A stretch of 64,000 nt of DNA from Roseinatronobacter sp. S2 (GTDB taxonomy: Bacteria > Pseudomonadota > Alphaproteobacteria > Rhodobacterales > Rhodobacteraceae): positions 3,034,001-3,098,000 of the forward strand of contig NZ_CP121113.1 of NCBI RefSeq assembly GCF_029581395.1, given 5' to 3'. Below the pieces are notes generated by a model that was not told where the DNA came from, made no database searches, and worked only from the letters and a program-made list of their open reading frames with translations. Both the position numbers and the translations under genes were made by a program. The stretch's first letter is position 1; every line of letters begins with the position of its first letter. Of this stretch, positions 9,428 through 19,203 are shown piece after piece.

Positions 9428-11371
9428 TCAGCCCTCCTCCTGCTGCTCTTGTAGCTGGACCAACGGGGTGCCTGCGGCAACCTGCGCACCCGGTTGCACC
9501 AGAACTTCCGCAATAACGCCAGCGCGCGCGGCAACCAGCGTGTGTTCCATCTTCATGGCCTCCAGCACCACCAGCCGCGCAGCCTTGTCCACAGTGTAGC
9601 CTGCCGCAACAAACACCGCCTTGACCAGCCCCGGCATGGGCGCAAGCACCACATCGGCCCCTGCGCCAAGCGCTTCTTGCCGCGACAGCGGATCAACCAG
9701 TCCAAGGATACGCGGCGTTGCACCAAATAAATGGACATGCCCCGCAATGGCGCGTGCACGAACCCAAGCACCCGCTACATGAAAGCCCTGCGCACCCGCA
9801 TTGACGGCGAATTCATCCCCACCGACAGTCACAATAGCCCGCAGCGGCCCGGTCACCGCAATACGCAGGTCATGGGCATCCGTGCCATCCATCAAGGACA
9901 CATCCTGCCAGATCGGCCCTGTCAAACTGAACCCCGCAAGCGGGTCCGACAGCCCGTCCAGCCCGATCACACAAGCCGCAGCAACGGCCAGTTCCTGACC
10001 TGTCAGGTCCGGCTCACGGGTCAGGCTGGTGATGTTGCGTTCAATCAGGCCGGTATCCATATCGCCGCTGCGAAAGGCTGCATCGCGCGTCAATGCCCCC
10101 AGAAAGGCCAGATTGGTAACCGCGCCCGCCACTTCGGTGGCAGCCAATGCGCGTTCCAGACGCTTCAGCGCAATCGCGCGGCTTGCGCCATGGGTAACAA
10201 GCTTGGCAATCATCGGATCATACCACGGGCTGATCTCATCGCCCGCGCGCACACCGGAATCACTGCGCGCAGTATCAGGGAAATGCAGATGCGACAGCCG
10301 CCCTGTTGCGGGCAAGAACCCCGCAGGCACATCTTCTGCATAAAGCCGCGCCTCGAACGCGTGACCGGTGATCGACAGATCCTGCTGGCGCAACGGCAAC
10401 CCCTCGCCCGCGGCAACGCGCAATTGCCATTCCACCAGATCAACGCCGGTGATCGCTTCGGTGACAGGGTGTTCAACCTGCAAGCGCGTGTTCATCTCCA
10501 TGAACCAGAACCCGTCAGGGCGCAGGCCATCGCTGCCGTCAACAATGAATTCCACCGTGCCCGCGCCCGCATAGCCAATCGCACGGGCCGCGCGCACCGC
10601 CGCCTGCCCCATGGCCGCGCGCATTTCGGCGGTCATGCCGGGGGCCGGGGCTTCTTCGATGACTTTCTGATGCCGCCGCTGAAGCGAGCAGTCGCGTTCG
10701 AACAGATGCACCGCATCCACACCGTCACCAAAAACCTGCACTTCGATATGACGCGGCTTCGTGATGTATTTCTCGACCAGAACCGCATCATTTCCAAAGG
10801 CGGTCGCGGCCTCTCCTTTCGCGCTTTCAAGGGCATCCATGAAATCAGCGGGCGCATTCACCAGCCGCATGCCCTTGCCACCGCCACCCGCCACAGCCTT
10901 GATCAGCACCGGATAACCTATGGCCTCCGCCGCGCCCGCCAGATGCGCGGGGCCTTGATCTGCGCCGTGATAGCCCGGCACGACCGGCACACCCGCCTTA
11001 TGCATCAGCGCCTTGGCCGCATCTTTCAACCCCATCGCGCGGATCGCACTGGCCGAGGGGCCGATGAACACCAGCCCTGCTGCGGTGACCGCATCGACGA
11101 AATCGGGGTTTTCGGACAGGAACCCATAGCCCGGATGAATGGCCTGCGCGCCAGTTTCCAGTGCTGCGCGAATGATGACATCACCACGCAAATAACTGTC
11201 GCGCGGTGCAGGCCCGCCGATATGGATGGCCTGATCCGCCAGTTCCACATGCAGCGCCTGCGCATCCGCATCGGAATAAACCGCAACCGTGCGCACCCCC
11301 ATGGAGCGGGCTGTGCGGATAATGCGGCAGGCGATTTCACCGCGATTGGCAATCAGGATTTTGTCAAACAT
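9428..11371 (-). CDS. liuD: Methylcrotonyl-CoA carboxylase, biotin-carrying alpha subunit
   Basis: 647 residues: biotin carboxylase domain (1-450) beginning [22 protein letters not shown]-grasp loop AGGGGKGM, a middle linker domain, and a C-terminal biotinyl domain with the biotin lysine K607 in EAMKM. It carboxylates biotin with ATP and bicarbonate for transfer to 3-methylcrotonyl-CoA. The 3-methylcrotonyl assignment over propionyl- or acetyl-CoA rests on the neighbouring ivd, mccB, HMG-CoA lyase and hydratase genes. A separate two-gene accB-accC set at 52-54 kb supports the distinction. Confidence 0.92.
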   Translation of the reverse strand: MFDKILIANRGEIACRIIRTARSMGVRTVAVYSDADAQALHVELADQAIHIGGPAPRDSYLRGDVIIRAALETGAQAIHPGYGFLSENPDFVDAVTAAGLVFIGPSASAIRAMGLKDAAKALMHKAGVPVVPGYHGADQGPAHLAGAAEAIGYPVLIKAVAGGGGKGMRLVNAPADFMDALESAKGEAATAFGNDAVLVEKYITKPRHIEVQVFGDGVDAVHLFERDCSLQRRHQKVIEEAPAPGMTAEMRAAMGQAAVRAARAIGYAGAGTVEFIVDGSDGLRPDGFWFMEMNTRLQVEHPVTEAITGVDLVEWQLRVAAGEGLPLRQQDLSITGHAFEARLYAEDVPAGFLPATGRLSHLHFPDTARSDSGVRAGDEISPWYDPMIAKLVTHGASRAIALKRLERALAATEVAGAVTNLAFLGALTRDAAFRSGDMDTGLIERNITSLTREPDLTGQELAVAAACVIGLDGLSDPLAGFSLTGPIWQDVSLMDGTDAHDLRIAVTGPLRAIVTVGGDEFAVNAGAQGFHVAGAWVRARAIAGHVHLFGATPRILGLVDPLSRQEALGAGADVVLAPMPGLVKAVFVAAGYTVDKAARLVVLEAMKMEHTLVAARAGVIAEVLVQPGAQVAAGTPLVQLQEQQEEG

Positions 11372-11397
11372 CTCTCAGCATCCCTTTACGGTGGCAA

Positions 11398-11497
11398 GGG
11401 GGCGCTGCCCCCATCGCCTGACGGCGATCCCCCCGGAGTATTTGAATGCAAGATGAAGCCCCCGCAGTTTCATCTTGCGCAAAATACTCCCGCCGGA
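11398..11497. repeat. Composite palindromic intergenic element between mccB and mccA
   Basis: Three nested palindromes fill most of the 137-base gap: GGGGGC-GCT-GCCCCC (11398-11412), ATCGCC-TGAC-GGCGAT (11413-11428), and a long imperfect inverted repeat. Its left arm (11435-11457) contains GGAGTATTT and GCAAGATGAA; its right arm (11469-11490) carries the complements. A single arm of the same type occurs at 15765-15785. From general familiarity, elements of this kind are common between genes in Rhodobacterales. It may terminate or attenuate transcription after mccB or protect the mRNA end. Confidence 0.75.
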
Positions 11498-11508
11498 GGC
11501 GATCTTTT

Positions 11509-13113
11509 TTACATCCTGAACACACCGAAGCGCGTGTCCTCAATCGGGGCATTCAATGCGGCCGACAGTGACAGCGCCAACACCTGCCGGGACTGGCGGG
11601 GGTCGATGATGCCATCATCCCAAAGCCGCGCACTGGCATAAAGCGGGTGGGACTGGCGCTCGAACATCTCGACCGTGGGGCGCTTGAATTCGGCTTCGTC
11701 TTGCGCACCCCAGCTTTCGCCCGCGCGTTCCAGCGCGTCGCGTTTCACAGTGGCCAGCACGCCTGCAGCCTGCGCACCGCCCATAACGGAAATGCGGCTG
11801 TTGGGCCATGTCCACAGGAAACGCGGGCTGTAGGCGCGGCCAGCCATGCCGTAATTTCCCGCGCCAAAACTGCCGCCCACCAGCATTGTAATCTTTGGCA
11901 CGGATGTGGTGGCGACCGCCGTGACCATTTTGGCCCCGTGGCGCGCGATGCCTTCGTTTTCATACTTGCGCCCGACCATGAAGCCCGTGATGTTTTGCAG
12001 GAACACCAGCGGAATGCGGCGCTGGCTGCACAGTTCGATAAAATGCGCGCCCTTCACCGCAGCCTCGGAAAACAGCACCCCGTTATTGGCCACAATCCCC
12101 ACGGGGCAGCCCATGACATGTGCAAAACCAGTGACCAGCGTTTCCCCGAAGCGGGGTTTGAATTCATCAAAGCGCGAGCCATCGACCACGCGGGCAATCA
12201 CTTCGCGAATGTCATAAGGTGTGCGCAGATCAGCGGGCACGACGCCGAATATTTCATCCGGGTCATAGGCGGGATCTTCGGGCGTCTGCCACTGAACCGT
12301 CGCGGGCTTTGCGCGGTTCAGGTGACTGACAGCACGGCGGGCAAGCGCCAGCGCATGGGCGTCATCTTCAGCCAGATAATCAGCCACGCCCGACAGGCGC
12401 GTGTGTACATCGCCGCCACCCAGATCTTCGGCGCTGACCACTTCGCCGGTGGCGGCCCTGACCAGCGGCGGACCTGCCAGAAAGATGGTGCCCTGATCGC
12501 GCACAATGATGGTGACATCCGACATGGCGGGCACATAGGCCCCGCCCGCTGTGCATGATCCCATCACAACGGCAATCTGCGCAATCCCCTTGGCTGACAT
12601 CTGCGCCTGATTGTAGAAAATGCGCCCGAAATGGTCGCGGTCGGGAAACACCTCGTCCTGATTGGGCAGATTCGCACCGCCACTATCGACCAGATAGACA
12701 CAAGGCAGATGGTTTTGTTCGGCGATTTCCTGCGCGCGCAGATGCTTCTTGACCGTCATCGGGTAATAGGTGCCGCCCTTTACGGTGGCATCATTGCAGA
12801 TGATCATGCAGTCCTGCCCCGACACCTGACCGATCCCCGCGATCACCCCGGCACAGGGCGCAGCCCCGCCATACAGGCCATGCGCCGCCGTCGCGCCCAC
12901 TTCCAGAAACGGGCTGCCTGCATCCAGCAGGTTGGCAACGCGGTCGCGTGGCAGCATCTTGCCACGCGCCAGATGGCGCGCGCGGGCCTTTTCGCCGCCG
13001 CCCAGTTGTGCCAAATTTGTCGCCGCACGTATTTCTGCCAAGGCGGCTGTGTGCCCGTCATGATTGGCCCGAAACATGTCCGACCCTGCAAGCACAGATG
13101 ACTGAAGCTTCAT
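11509..13113 (-). CDS. liuB: Methylcrotonyl-CoA carboxylase, carboxyltransferase beta subunit
   Basis: 534 residues, full length for the family. It transfers carboxyl from biotin to 3-methylcrotonyl-CoA. Two crotonase-like halves are visible: the N-terminal half contains [21 protein letters not shown], typical of MCC beta, and the C-terminal half contains [20 protein letters not shown] and [16 protein letters not shown]. The first residues before MFRANHDGH are less conserved, so the true start could be the second ATG (13077). It is followed by a composite palindromic element and then mccA, and lies downstream of ivd with ompW between them on the other strand. Confidence 0.94.
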   Translation of the reverse strand: MKLQSSVLAGSDMFRANHDGHTAALAEIRAATNLAQLGGGEKARARHLARGKMLPRDRVANLLDAGSPFLEVGATAAHGLYGGAAPCAGVIAGIGQVSGQDCMIICNDATVKGGTYYPMTVKKHLRAQEIAEQNHLPCVYLVDSGGANLPNQDEVFPDRDHFGRIFYNQAQMSAKGIAQIAVVMGSCTAGGAYVPAMSDVTIIVRDQGTIFLAGPPLVRAATGEVVSAEDLGGGDVHTRLSGVADYLAEDDAHALALARRAVSHLNRAKPATVQWQTPEDPAYDPDEIFGVVPADLRTPYDIREVIARVVDGSRFDEFKPRFGETLVTGFAHVMGCPVGIVANNGVLFSEAAVKGAHFIELCSQRRIPLVFLQNITGFMVGRKYENEGIARHGAKMVTAVATTSVPKITMLVGGSFGAGNYGMAGRAYSPRFLWTWPNSRISVMGGAQAAGVLATVKRDALERAGESWGAQDEAEFKRPTVEMFERQSHPLYASARLWDDGIIDPRQSRQVLALSLSAALNAPIEDTRFGVFRM

Positions 13114-13208
13114 GCCCTACCCCCGATGTAAATGTTATCTCCGATCAGCCTGCCACGACACGGCGTGCCGCGTTGCGACACTGCGCCACAGCCAGGGCTT
13201 GCCGAAGT

Positions 13209-13222
13209 TTGATGCAGGTCAA
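13209..13222 (+). promoter_or_regulatory. Candidate FNR/FnrL box upstream of ompW
   Basis: TTGATGCAGGTCAA matches nine of ten fixed positions of the FNR/FnrL consensus TTGAT-N4-ATCAA, the one difference being G for A at the start of the second half. It is centred about 65 bases before the ompW start codon. OmpW genes in other bacteria are known to respond to oxygen through FNR, so anaerobic control of ompW is a reasonable inference. The site is in the 167-base gap shared with the divergent mccB gene and could affect both. Confidence 0.65.
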
Positions 13223-13280
13223 AGCGGCCCGCCCCAGAGGCACGCAACATCCGCGCACTTCGCATAAATGGGGAAAGACC

Positions 13281-13883
13281 ATGAAAATAAATAATATTCT
13301 TGCATGTGCAATTTCTGCACTGGCACTGTCGGGCGGGGCTGCCATGGCACAACAGGCTGGCGACTGGACGCTGGGTGTGGGCATTGGCCATGTGAACCCG
13401 AAATCCAACAACGGGACGCTCGCGACCCTTCCCGCCAGCATTGGCAGCAGCACACGCCCGATCCTGACTGCGGAATATTTCATTCAGGACAATCTGGGGA
13501 TTGAACTGCTGGCGGCGGTGCCGTTCCGCCATTCTATCAGCCTGAGCGGCGTGCAGGTCGGCACCACCAAACAACTGCCACCAACCGTTTCGCTGAACTA
13601 TCATTTTACCAATGACAGCGCGATTACGCCGTTTCTGGGGGCCGGTGTCAATTACACCAGTTTCTTCAGCACCAGATCGCCGCTTGGCAGTCTGAAGATC
13701 AAGGATTCCTGGGGTCTGGCGCTGAATGCAGGTGTTGATTTTGCCGTAAGCGAACGCAGCGCGATCCGCGCGAACCTGCGGTATATCAACATTCAGTCGG
13801 ATGTATTGCTTGACGGTGTAAATATCGGGAAGGCCAAGATCGACCCTTGGGTTGCGTCGGTATCTTACGTTTACCGATTCTGA
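13281..13883 (+). CDS. ompW: OmpW family outer membrane protein
   Basis: 200 residues. Signal peptide about 1-23 (hydrophobic run ACAISALALSGGAAMA, cut before QQAGDW). The mature part is an eight-stranded small barrel with the OmpW landmarks VGIGHVNP, NLGIELLAA, PPTVSLNYHF, PFLGAGVNYT and a final aromatic YVYRF for barrel insertion. It probably lets small hydrophobic molecules through the outer membrane. The ATG at 13281 was chosen because it begins the signal peptide; the frame is open far upstream. It is the only plus-strand gene in the leucine cluster and has an FNR-type box upstream. Confidence 0.9.
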   Translation: MKINNILACAISALALSGGAAMAQQAGDWTLGVGIGHVNPKSNNGTLATLPASIGSSTRPILTAEYFIQDNLGIELLAAVPFRHSISLSGVQVGTTKQLPPTVSLNYHFTNDSAITPFLGAGVNYTSFFSTRSPLGSLKIKDSWGLALNAGVDFAVSERSAIRANLRYINIQSDVLLDGVNIGKAKIDPWVASVSYVYRF

Positions 13884-13963
13884 GCGGGGCACCAACCGCA
13901 GCTTGGGGCGCGCCGGATCGGGGCGCCCTTTTCCTATGGGATTGGTCGCGGCCCCTGCCATGG

Positions 13964-14452
13964 CTATCGCGCGCCGTGCAGGACGGACCACAGATACAGC
14001 GTCTGTTCGGCAGTCATCTGCATGGTGCAGCCCAGAAAGGCCGGGCTGCACCCTGTGCCGCCCTGCCATTGCGCTGCTTCAAAACTGCAACGCGCATCCC
14101 GAAACCCGATCCATGCACGCTGCATGTCGCGCGCACTGTCAGACAGGGAAATTGCCGCATTCGTGCGGCCCGCATCTTGCGCGGTCAGATCTGCACGCAG
14201 GGCTTGATAGGCGCCATTCAGCTTGCCATCCCAAAGGTCCAGCTCCGCATCCAGACAAAAGCCCATTCCAACCGTCGTTTCCCCGCCGGGCTGTTCCATG
14301 CACGCAGTCGCGGCGCGACCAACACAGCCATACGCCTGCGCGTCATCTGACACTGCGGCTAGGCACATCTCTGTCGGGGCAGCATCAAAGCGCAGGTCTG
14401 TGGCAGCCGCGGGCGCAGCACCAAGAGCGGCGAAAAGGACGGTCAGGCGCAT
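13964..14452 (-). CDS. LprI-like (DUF1311-type) secreted protein
   Basis: 162 residues with a signal peptide (1-18, ending AAPAAA). The mature part has several cysteines in spacing typical of the lysozyme-inhibitor LprI-like family (CLAAV, GCVG, ACMEQ, FCLDAELDLWD, RCSFEA, CSPAF, LGCTMQ) and the family text LNGAYQALRADL and WIGFRDARCSFEAAQW. Members are periplasmic; a lysozyme-inhibitor role is known only for some. The ATG at 14452 has AAGGA eight bases upstream on the minus strand. It lies 33 bases after ivd, so it is probably co-transcribed with ivd. Confidence 0.82.
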   Translation of the reverse strand: MRLTVLFAALGAAPAAATDLRFDAAPTEMCLAAVSDDAQAYGCVGRAATACMEQPGGETTVGMGFCLDAELDLWDGKLNGAYQALRADLTAQDAGRTNAAISLSDSARDMQRAWIGFRDARCSFEAAQWQGGTGCSPAFLGCTMQMTAEQTLYLWSVLHGAR

Positions 14453-14485
14453 GGGGTTTTCCTTTTTGACAAGCACAGCCGACTC

Positions 14486-15649
14486 CTACCCCATTGCCCC
14501 CATCAATTCACGCCCTACAAGCATGCGGCGAATTTCCGACGTGCCCGCACCGATTTCCATCAGTTTCGCGTCGCGGAACAAACGGCTGACGGGGCTGTCA
14601 TTCATGAACCCTGCACCGCCCATAGCCTGCACCGCCTGATGGGCCTGCACCATCGCCTGTTCAGAGGCATAGAGCACGCAGGCGGCCGCATCCGCCCGCG
14701 TAACCGCGCCACGGTCACAGGCCTTGGCCACTTCATAGACATAGGCGCGGGCGGAATTCATGGCGGTATACATATCGGCAATCTTGCCCTGCATCAGTTG
14801 AAAGCTGCCAATGGGCTGGCCGAACTGGTGCCGGTCGCGCAGGTATGGCATGATTTCATCCAGACACGCCGCCATGATGCCCGTGCCAATGCCCGACAGA
14901 ACAACGCGTTCATAATCAAGCCCCGACATAAGCACGCGCACGCCACGCCCTTCATCCCCAAGCACATTGTCAAACGGCACTTCCACATCTTCAAACACCA
15001 GTTCAGCCGTGTTCGAGCCGCGCATACCCAGCTTGTCGAAATGTGCGCTGGTGGAAAACCCGGTCATGGATTTTTCGATCAGGAACGCCGTGATTCCCTT
15101 GCTGCCCGCCGACGCGTCGGTTTTGGCATAGACCACCAGAACATCCGCATCGGGGCCATTGGTGATCCAGTATTTGGTGCCGTTTAGAATATAGCGGTCA
15201 TTCTTTTTCTCGGCGCGTAGTTTCATGCCCACCACATCGGACCCTGCACCCGCTTCGGACATGGCAAGCGCGCCGACATGCTCGCCACTGACCAGTTTGG
15301 GCAGGTAACGTTCGCGCTGCGCGGCCGTTCCGTTCAGCTTGATCTGGTTGACACACAGGTTGGAATGCGCGCCATAAGACAGCGATACCGAAGCCGAGGC
15401 CCGCGCGATTTCTTCCACCGCAATAACATGGGCCAGATAGCCCATATCCGCGCCCCCGAAGTGTTCGGGCACGGTGATGCCCAGCAAGCCCAATTCCCCC
15501 ATTTCGCGCCATAGTTCGGCGGGGAACGTGTTGGTGCGGTCGATCTCTGTCGCCATTGGCTTGACGCGATCTTGTGCCCAGCGGTGGACCATGTCGCGCA
15601 GGGCGTTAACCTCATCGCCAAGGTCGAAATTCATTGATGCTGTGAACAT
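14486..15649 (-). CDS. liuA: Isovaleryl-CoA dehydrogenase
   Basis: 387 residues. It oxidises isovaleryl-CoA to 3-methylcrotonyl-CoA using FAD, the first committed step of the leucine route served by this cluster. Acyl-CoA dehydrogenase motifs are visible ([14 protein letters not shown] 129-142, [23 protein letters not shown] near the end). The catalytic glutamate is in the isovaleryl type position, E247 in [10 protein letters not shown]. The ATG at 15649 follows a GGGAGGGG ribosome site; an open frame continues to a TTG at 15667 but is unlikely to be used. A palindromic candidate operator lies 20-33 bases upstream. Confidence 0.95.
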   Translation of the reverse strand: MFTASMNFDLGDEVNALRDMVHRWAQDRVKPMATEIDRTNTFPAELWREMGELGLLGITVPEHFGGADMGYLAHVIAVEEIARASASVSLSYGAHSNLCVNQIKLNGTAAQRERYLPKLVSGEHVGALAMSEAGAGSDVVGMKLRAEKKNDRYILNGTKYWITNGPDADVLVVYAKTDASAGSKGITAFLIEKSMTGFSTSAHFDKLGMRGSNTAELVFEDVEVPFDNVLGDEGRGVRVLMSGLDYERVVLSGIGTGIMAACLDEIMPYLRDRHQFGQPIGSFQLMQGKIADMYTAMNSARAYVYEVAKACDRGAVTRADAAACVLYASEQAMVQAHQAVQAMGGAGFMNDSPVSRLFRDAKLMEIGAGTSEIRRMLVGRELMGAMG

Positions 15650-15668
15650 GCGCCACCCCTCCCACAAC

Positions 15669-15682
15669 TGAACGCTTGTTCA
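15669..15682. promoter_or_regulatory. Candidate operator upstream of isovaleryl-CoA dehydrogenase
   Basis: TGAACGCTTGTTCA is a palindrome with perfect 5-base arms (TGAAC/GTTCA) around GCTT, just upstream of the liuA ribosome site. The size and position suit a dimeric repressor, for example of the TetR family, which controls leucine degradation in a number of proteobacteria. No such regulator gene is in the window and the binding protein is a guess. Confidence 0.45.
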
Positions 15683-15736
15683 ATTCATACGCAGGCGGGG
15701 CGTGTGCGTCAAATGAATTTTATGCGATAAAAACAG

Positions 15737-15761
15737 ACAAGGGGCCATGACGGCCCCTTGT
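15737..15761 (-). terminator. Rho-independent terminator after thrS
   Basis: Perfect 10-base stem ACAAGGGGCC/GGCCCCTTGT with loop ATGAC. On the minus strand the stem is followed closely by a T-rich run (TCTGTTTTTA), so it terminates thrS, whose stop is 34 bases before it. The plus strand also has TTTT after the stem. It isolates thrS from ivd. Confidence 0.85.
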
Positions 15762-15764
15762 TTT

Positions 15765-15785
15765 GAGTATTTTTGGCAAGATGAA
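15765..15785 (+). repeat. Single copy of the intergenic repeat arm
   Basis: GAGTATTTTTGGCAAGATGA matches the arms of the palindromic element at 11435-11490 (GAGTATTT then GCAAGATGAA). Here it lies just after the thrS stop codon without a facing arm, immediately beside the thrS terminator. This suggests a recurring sequence associated with transcript ends in this genome. Confidence 0.6.
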
Positions 15786-15794
15786 AATGCGCGC

Positions 15795-17741
15795 CTAGCG
15801 CAGGTCCGGAGGGGTGGCTTCCACGCGCAGCGCGTCAATCAGTGTGCCCAGCGTTTCGGTCGATGTGCGGTTTGCACCAAGCCTGCGCACAGAAACCGTG
15901 CCTTCAGCCACTTCGCGCGCGCCAATGGCCAGAATGACGGGCACCTTGCCCACGGAATGTTCGCGCACCTTGTAGTTGATCTTTTCGTTGCGCAAATCCA
16001 GTTCGGCACGGATACCGGCCGCCTGCAAGGCCCCTAGCACTTCGGTGCAGTAGCTGTCCGCGTCCGAAATAATGGAAGCCACAACAACCTGACGCGGGGC
16101 CAGCCAGAAGGGCAGTTTGCCCGAAAAGTTTTCGATCAGCATGCCGATGAAGCGTTCAAAACTGCCAAGCACCGCGCGGTGCAGCATAACGGGGCGGTGT
16201 TTGCCGCCATCTGCACCGATATAGGCCGCGCCCAGCCGTTCCGGCAGGTTGGGGTCCACCTGAAGTGTGCCGCATTGCCAGTCGCGCCCGATGGCATCGG
16301 TCAGCACGAATTCCAGTTTCGGGCCGTAAAACGCCCCCTCGCCCGGGAACAGTTCATAGTCATGCCCCGCCGCGCGGCAGGCATTGCCCAAAGCGGCCTC
16401 GACCCGGTCCCAGCTTTCATCGTTGCCGATGCGCTTTTCGGGGCGGGTGGACAATTTGATGCGCCACTGATCGAAGCCCAGATCGGCATAGACCCCCGAC
16501 AGGAATTCAATGAATTTCTTCGATTCCGCCTCGATCTGGTCCTCGGTGCAGAAGATATGCCCGTCATCTTGCGTGAAGCCGCGCACCCGCATGATACCAT
16601 GCAGCGCACCCGAGGGTTCATAGCGCGCACATGACCCGAATTCAGCCATACGCAAGGGCAGATCCCGATATGATTTCAGCCCGTGGTTATATATCTGCAC
16701 ATGGCAGGGACAGTTCATCGGTTTCAGCGCGTTGACGGTCTTTTCGCGGGCGTGATCCTCGTCAACCTCTACGATGAACATATTCTCCTGATAATTGTCC
16801 CAATGGCCCGAATCCTCCCACAGCTTGCGGTTGACGACCTGCGGGGTGTTCACCTCGACATAGCCGTCCTTGCGCTGCTGGCGGCGCATGTAATCTTGCA
16901 AGCTGGTATAGATCGACCAGCCATTGGGGTGCCAGAACACCTGACCGGGCGCTTCTTCCTGCATATGGAACAGGTCCATTTCGCGGCCCAGCTTGCGGTG
17001 ATCGCGCTTGGCGGCTTCCTCCAGCATAGTCAGATGGGCCTTCAGGTCATTGCGGTTCTTGAAGGCCACACCGTAGATACGTTGCAGCATGGGGCGGGTG
17101 CTGTCGCCCAGCCAGTAGGCGCCTGCGATATTCATCAGCTTGAACGCATCTGCGGGCACCTGCCCGGTGTGTTGCAAATGCGGGCCACGGCACAAATCCT
17201 GCCAAGCCCCGTGCCAATACATGCGCAGCGGCTCGCCCTCGGGGATGCGGTCGATCAGTTCAATCTTGAACGGCTCGCCTGCGTCCTTGTAGTGCTGAAT
17301 TGCGCGCGCGCGGTCCCACACTTCTGTGCGCACAGGTTCGCGGGCGTTGATGATGTCGCGCATCTTCGCCTCGATCTGCGCAAGGTCTTCGGGGACAAAC
17401 GGTTCAGCGCGGTCGAAATCGTAAAACCAGCCCTTGTCGCGCACGGGGCCGATGGTGACCTTCACATCCGGCCAGATTTCCTGCACGGCGCGCGCCATGA
17501 TATGCGCCAGATCGTGGCGGATAAGTTCCAGCGCCTGTGCATCATCTTGCATGGTGTGAATGGCAATGCTGGCATCTTGCATGATCGGCCATTGCAGATC
17601 GAAATGCGCACCATCGACCGTGGCCGAAATGGCCTTTTTCGCCAGCGATGTGGAAATGGATGCAGCGACTTCGGCAGGGGTGACGCCTGCGGCGAATTCA
17701 CGCGCGTTGCCATCAGGGAATGTCAGGGAAATCTGGGCCAT
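15795..17741 (-). CDS. thrS: Threonyl-tRNA synthetase
   Basis: 648 residues from the ATG at 17741 ([11 protein letters not shown]), the normal length. It attaches threonine to its tRNA. Order of domains: TGS (1-60), editing domain with [13 protein letters not shown] (about 70-82), class II catalytic core with the zinc cysteine in [10 protein letters not shown], motif 2 [17 protein letters not shown], zinc histidines in HIFC and [11 protein letters not shown], and the anticodon-binding domain from about 550. The frame is open upstream to 18011, but that part overlaps the divergent MFS gene and is not conserved. Confidence 0.98.
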   Translation of the reverse strand: MAQISLTFPDGNAREFAAGVTPAEVAASISTSLAKKAISATVDGAHFDLQWPIMQDASIAIHTMQDDAQALELIRHDLAHIMARAVQEIWPDVKVTIGPVRDKGWFYDFDRAEPFVPEDLAQIEAKMRDIINAREPVRTEVWDRARAIQHYKDAGEPFKIELIDRIPEGEPLRMYWHGAWQDLCRGPHLQHTGQVPADAFKLMNIAGAYWLGDSTRPMLQRIYGVAFKNRNDLKAHLTMLEEAAKRDHRKLGREMDLFHMQEEAPGQVFWHPNGWSIYTSLQDYMRRQQRKDGYVEVNTPQVVNRKLWEDSGHWDNYQENMFIVEVDEDHAREKTVNALKPMNCPCHVQIYNHGLKSYRDLPLRMAEFGSCARYEPSGALHGIMRVRGFTQDDGHIFCTEDQIEAESKKFIEFLSGVYADLGFDQWRIKLSTRPEKRIGNDESWDRVEAALGNACRAAGHDYELFPGEGAFYGPKLEFVLTDAIGRDWQCGTLQVDPNLPERLGAAYIGADGGKHRPVMLHRAVLGSFERFIGMLIENFSGKLPFWLAPRQVVVASIISDADSYCTEVLGALQAAGIRAELDLRNEKINYKVREHSVGKVPVILAIGAREVAEGTVSVRRLGANRTSTETLGTLIDALRVEATPPDLR

Positions 17742-17884
17742 TGGCCATGCTCCTCGTCGTTTTGGCGCCCACGGAACGCCCGGTTGCGGGTTATGTCGGG
17801 GGTTGATTTCGCTTTCAAGGGAACGAAAGTCAAGCTGGCATCGTTTATTCGGATCGCGATGTGACAAAAAAACGGAGAGGTTTG

Positions 17885-19183
17885 ATGCGGCCAGCCGTGC
17901 AGAACGCTTTTGATGCCCTGACATCGGATGATGACGGGCGGGTGTGCAAGGACATCTCTGATGCGGCGTGCAAAGAACAACCGGCCAATTTTTTGCGCCA
18001 TGCCGCGGCACTTGGACTAAGCAAGGCGGCAGACGGGCTGGCCGACCCTAAGCTGGTTCTGGCATGGTTGATGACACATCTTGGCGCCCCCGCCGGGTTG
18101 GTGGGGCTGCTGGTGCCGGTGCGCGAAGCGGGCGCGTTACTGCCGCAACTGTTCACTGCCGCGCGCATTCGCGCCATGACGCGGCGGAAATGGGCGTGGG
18201 TGGGCGCGGGCATAGGGCAAGGTGTCGGGGCCGCGATCATCCTGCTGGCCGCATTAACCTTGTCCGGCACCTTGGGCGGGGTGGTCTTGTTGGCAGGGTT
18301 GGCACTGGTGGCGCTGTCGCGGTCGGTGGCATCTGTTGCCTATAAGGATGTGCTGGGCAAAACCATTGCCAAGACACGTCGCGGAACCGTCACGGGGCTT
18401 GCAGGCAGCGGGGCTGCGGCCGTGACATTGTGTTTCGCCGCCGTGCTTATGGTGTTTTCCGACGCGCGCGCAGGCATTGTTCTGGTGGCACTGGCGCTGG
18501 CGGCGCTGTCATGGACGGTGGCGGCTGGCATTTTTGCAGGGCTGGCAGAAGAACGCGGGGCCACCGATGGCGGCGGCAACGGCTGGCGCGCGGCGATTGA
18601 GAATTTGCGCTATCTGCGCGAGGATCCACAACTGACCCGTTTTATTCTGGCGCGCGGATTGCTGACATCGACGGCACTTGCGCCCCCCTATCTGGTTGTG
18701 ATGGCATCAGGGGCTGCGGGGGCTGCACTGGAAGGGCTTGGTGCGCTGGTCGCGGCATCTGCGCTGGCGGGGCTGGTTTCCAGCTATTTCTGGGGCAGGC
18801 TGGCCGATATATCCGCGCGCAAGGTTCTTATCCTGACCGGTGTGACAGGCGGCAGCGCATTGATCATGGCGCTGGGTTTCAATGCAGCGGGGCTGGCGCA
18901 GACCATCTGGGCGCTGCCATTGGCATTGTTCACACTGGCGCTGGCACATCAGGGGGTGCGGCTGGGGCGGTCCACCTATCTGGTGGATATGGTGGGGCAG
19001 GACAGGCGCGCAGTGTATACGGCAATATCCAACACCGTTATCGGCATTGTGCTGCTTGCCAGTGGCATTTTCGGGGCCATTGCCGCATTCGCCGGTCCGC
19101 ATGTATCCTTAACGCTGTTTGCGCTGATGGCCATTGCAGGGGCTTGGGTGGCTTATGGCCTGAAGGAACTGGGCGGGGGGTGA
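17885..19183 (+). CDS. MFS transporter, substrate unknown
   Basis: 432-residue integral membrane protein with about twelve hydrophobic helices in two halves and the MFS loop motif [12 protein letters not shown] near the middle of the second half. The N-terminal 45 residues are hydrophilic, longer than usual, before the first helices. The ATG at 17885 is chosen because GGAGAGG lies just before it; a GTG at 17861 in the same frame has no such site. It is transcribed divergently from thrS over a 143-base gap. Nothing in the neighbourhood reveals the substrate. Confidence 0.88.
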   Translation: MRPAVQNAFDALTSDDDGRVCKDISDAACKEQPANFLRHAAALGLSKAADGLADPKLVLAWLMTHLGAPAGLVGLLVPVREAGALLPQLFTAARIRAMTRRKWAWVGAGIGQGVGAAIILLAALTLSGTLGGVVLLAGLALVALSRSVASVAYKDVLGKTIAKTRRGTVTGLAGSGAAAVTLCFAAVLMVFSDARAGIVLVALALAALSWTVAAGIFAGLAEERGATDGGGNGWRAAIENLRYLREDPQLTRFILARGLLTSTALAPPYLVVMASGAAGAALEGLGALVAASALAGLVSSYFWGRLADISARKVLILTGVTGGSALIMALGFNAAGLAQTIWALPLALFTLALAHQGVRLGRSTYLVDMVGQDRRAVYTAISNTVIGIVLLASGIFGAIAAFAGPHVSLTLFALMAIAGAWVAYGLKELGGG

Positions 19184-19203
19184 GCGCGCCCGCATGCACC
19201 CTG

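Noticed and set aside
9731..11641. 636-codon plus-strand open frame across mccA
   Set aside because: It is opposite the fully conserved mccA and has the His/Arg/Gln-rich, low-complexity look of an antisense frame in GC-rich DNA. No motif or ribosome site supports it.
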